A DNA stretch of 8,079 nucleotides from contig CACZPC010000041.1 of NCBI GenBank assembly GCA_902782985.1, forward strand, positions 1 through 8,079. Direction: 5' to 3'. This stretch comes from Oscillospiraceae bacterium. GTDB lineage: Bacteria > Bacillota > Clostridia > Saccharofermentanales > Saccharofermentanaceae. The notes beneath the pieces were generated by a model. It worked only from the letters and a program-made list of their open reading frames with translations, made no database searches and was not told where the DNA came from. A program made the position numbers and the translations under genes. Each line of letters opens with the position of its first letter. The stretch's first letter is position 1. Positions 5,951 to 8,079 of this stretch are shown piece after piece.

Positions 5951-7056
5951 TGTCTTCTAATAAGATAAAGACAAACAAATCTTTCGCTGATATCGCTAAG
6001 TCGATCATCCGTCAGCAGATCTTTATACCGATCGCGGCACTGCTTATCCTGGTGCTGTTTAATCTGATAGCCGATCCTACGTTCTTTCAGATCACGCTTC
6101 AGCCCAACAGCGACGGATTTAATGTACTGTCGGGTAATATCATTTCGATAATCGACCGTGCATCGGAACTCGTTATCCTCGCGATCGGAATGACCCTTGT
6201 CACATCGGCATCCGGAGGACAGGATATCTCTGTCGGAGCTACCATCGCCATCGCGGGATCGGTCATCCTCAGAGTCCTCTGCGGCACGAATACGAGAGCT
6301 GATACGCTTCAGGCCCCGGTCATAGTGGCATTTCTTATCTGCTGTATCGTATCGATGATCTTCGGTGCATTCAACGGCACGCTGGTTGCTTACTTCAAGA
6401 TACAGCCCATGGTAGCGACACTTATCATGTTTACGGCAGGACGTTCCATCGCAGCCTGGATCAACAATAATGAACTGCCTGTCATAAACGATCCCAAGTT
6501 CGGCTATTACGGCAACTTTATTCCCGGCATCCCGGTGCCCACGCCTGTATTTATTACCATAGCTTGTCTGATCGTAATTGCACTTGCGTTGAAGTTTACC
6601 AACTTAAGACTCTATTCGCAGGCAGTAGGTATCAATCCTCATTCCTCGAGGCTTAACGGTATCAATCCTCAGATGATCAAGTTTATTACGTTCGTTATCC
6701 TCGGTCTGTGCGTGGCGGTGGCGGGATTTATCAAGGTAAGCCGTCTTTCCACCATCAACTACTCGGTAGTTGCAAAGGATATCGAGATGGATGCGATCCT
6801 GGCAGTTGCTCTGGGCGGAAATGCTTTAGGCGGCGGTAAGTTCAATATGACGGCATCCGTTATCGGTGCATATGTTATCCAGTTCTTAACGACGACACTT
6901 TATAAATATGATGTCAGCTCTGCGGAGATCTCGGCTTATAAGGCTGTGGTAGTAATCATTCTCGTAGTGCTTAGCGCACCCATCGTTCGCGAAAAGATGG
7001 GAGATCTTAAGAAAAAGCTCTTCCCCGCTAAAGCAGTAAGTAAGGAGGCGGTCTGA
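5950..7056 (+). CDS. ytfT: Sugar ABC transporter permease 1, YtfT-like
   Basis: A 368-residue multi-spanning inner-membrane protein of the BPD_transp_2/RbsC-AraH family, one half of the transport channel. Hydrophobic segments alternate throughout, with a hydrophilic N terminus of about 24 residues and a basic C-terminal tail. Family signatures are LAIGMTLVTSASGG (77-90) with QDISVG (91-96), YFKIQPMVATLI (148-159) and DAILAVALGGNALGGGKFN (281-299), the last closely matching E. coli YtfT. Compared with the second permease, it carries GGQDISVG where the usual motif is GGIDISVG. AGGAGGTGA (5935-5943), inside the end of the ATPase gene, sits six bases before the ATG, which overlaps the ATPase stop: translation is probably coupled. 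Transport of the specific sugar is inferred from the operon. Confidence 0.93.
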   Translation: MSSNKIKTNKSFADIAKSIIRQQIFIPIAALLILVLFNLIADPTFFQITLQPNSDGFNVLSGNIISIIDRASELVILAIGMTLVTSASGGQDISVGATIAIAGSVILRVLCGTNTRADTLQAPVIVAFLICCIVSMIFGAFNGTLVAYFKIQPMVATLIMFTAGRSIAAWINNNELPVINDPKFGYYGNFIPGIPVPTPVFITIACLIVIALALKFTNLRLYSQAVGINPHSSRLNGINPQMIKFITFVILGLCVAVAGFIKVSRLSTINYSVVAKDIEMDAILAVALGGNALGGGKFNMTASVIGAYVIQFLTTTLYKYDVSSAEISAYKAVVVIILVVLSAPIVREKMGDLKKKLFPAKAVSKEAV

Positions 7057-7057
7057 T

Positions 7058-8079
7058 ATGTCTGCTAATACTCAAACTCAGGTCCCTAAGCTCAGGAAGC
7101 TGCCGGACAGAAAGACGATGACGGATACCCGTGTCCTTCTTATCATTACCGTGGCGGTATTCCTGGTCATGTACGCGAGTGCTGTCATATTCCTGGGGAA
7201 GGGATTCTCCAAGCCTCAGACATTCTTCAATATCCTTAACGAGAATGCGGCTCTTATAATCCTGTCCTGCGGCATGAGCCTTGTCATGATCACCGGCGGT
7301 ATCGACATCTCGGTCGGTCAGGTCACCACACTTTGCTGCATGGCCTGCGCTGTTCATCTTGATTACCACGGCGGAAATGTCGTGACGGCGCTTCTTATCT
7401 CCCTCGGTATCGGTCTGGCGTTCGGGATCGTTCAGGGATTCCTGATCTCATATCTGAAGATACAGCCTTTCATAGTCACGCTGGCGGGAATGTTCTTCGC
7501 CAAAGGTATGACCACCATAGTGAATGCCACGCAGTTCAATGTAGAGAATGAGGAATTCCTGGCACTTAAGGCTACCAGGATCACGGTGCCCGGCATGGGT
7601 TCGATAAACAAAGCCGGCAACTATGTTCCCGCATATGTGGAGATCGGTGTTATCGTCGCACTTGTGATCGTTCTCCTTCTCTTCGTTCTTCTTCGCTGGA
7701 CGAAGCTGGGCAGAGGTTTCTATGCGGTAGGCGGAAATAATCAGAGTGCCAACATGCTCGGTATCAATGTTACGTATACGAAATTCATGGCTCATCTTAT
7801 GTGCGGAATCCTTTCGGGTATAGGCGGATTTGTCTACTTCATGCATGTAGGATCCGGCTCACCCTCTCATGCTGCAGGTGCGGAGATGAATGCCATTGCC
7901 AGCTCCATCATCGGAGGTACGATGCTTACCGGAGGTGTCGGCGACATCATCGGAACACTCTTCGGAGTACTCTCACTCAGTACCATCAAGAATATAGTTT
8001 CCTCATTGGGTCTTGATGAAGCATGGTGGACCAATATCACCATTGCCGCAATGCTCTGTATCTTCCTGCTTGTACAAAG
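7058..8079 (+). CDS. yjfF: Sugar ABC transporter permease 2, YjfF-like (C terminus off-window)
   Basis: The frame is open from ATG 7058 to the window edge: 340 codons plus two bases with no stop. E. coli YjfF has about 331 residues, so only a short tail should be missing. This is the second permease of the transporter and a multi-spanning membrane protein; it differs from permease 1, a feature of ytfQRT-yjfF operons rather than ribose-type systems with one permease. Landmarks are GGIDISVG (80-87), YLKIQPFIVTLAGMFFAKG (132-150), FYAVGGNNQSANMLGI (221-236), and near the end MNAIASSIIGGTMLTGGVG (277-295) and AWWTNI (322-327), all with close YjfF counterparts. The N-terminal 22 residues are hydrophilic. 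AGGAGG (7043-7048) lies nine bases before the ATG, and only one base separates it from the previous stop. Confidence 0.93.
   Translation, partial: MSANTQTQVPKLRKLPDRKTMTDTRVLLIITVAVFLVMYASAVIFLGKGFSKPQTFFNILNENAALIILSCGMSLVMITGGIDISVGQVTTLCCMACAVHLDYHGGNVVTALLISLGIGLAFGIVQGFLISYLKIQPFIVTLAGMFFAKGMTTIVNATQFNVENEEFLALKATRITVPGMGSINKAGNYVPAYVEIGVIVALVIVLLLFVLLRWTKLGRGFYAVGGNNQSANMLGINVTYTKFMAHLMCGILSGIGGFVYFMHVGSGSPSHAAGAEMNAIASSIIGGTMLTGGVGDIIGTLFGVLSLSTIKNIVSSLGLDEAWWTNITIAAMLCIFLLVQ

Overview
The window looks like a stretch of chromosome from a low-to-moderate GC Firmicute, probably a gut or rumen Clostridia-type bacterium. The grounds are strong AGGAGG-type ribosome binding sites before nearly every gene, a lipoprotein-type sugar-binding protein, and an AraR-type GntR/LacI hybrid regulator of the kind typical of Firmicutes. 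The species cannot be fixed from the sequence. There is no phage, transposon, CRISPR, rRNA or tRNA signal.

Layout. (1) The left edge (1-21, minus) holds only the first seven codons of a gene that runs out of the window; it has an excellent ribosome binding site. (2) 187-1851 (plus) is a two-gene unit with its own sigma-A-like promoter. It encodes a membrane protein with two zinc ribbons (function unknown) and a small membrane-anchored protein whose start overlaps the previous stop by one base. (3) 1848-2888 (minus) encodes an AraR-like transcriptional regulator that converges on, and overlaps by four bases, the small gene. (4) 2889-3351 is a 463-base divergent regulatory region with several repeats. 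(5) 3352-8079 (plus) is a sugar ABC transporter operon of the CUT2 class: lipoprotein binding protein, duplicated ATPase, and two different permeases, the last cut by the window edge. The binding protein, the paired distinct permeases and the gene order all match the E. coli ytfQ-ytfR-ytfT-yjfF galactofuranose importer.

How it fits together. The regulator presumably senses a sugar through its LacI-type domain and controls the divergent transporter. An imperfect palindrome lies just downstream of the regulator's own likely promoter. A nearly identical site, in a similar promoter context, lies upstream of the gene leaving the left edge, so that gene is probably in the same regulon. An intrinsic terminator-like hairpin follows the binding-protein gene and probably lets that gene be expressed in excess over the ATPase and permeases. 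The imported sugar is not settled: galactofuranose, L-arabinose and fructose are all known for this transporter family.

The most useful non-obvious signals are the shared operator/promoter block, the repeat-rich transporter leader, the internal terminator, and the uncharacterised zinc-ribbon/small-protein pair. I found no convincing evidence of an entirely new system; most of the window is well-known biology.
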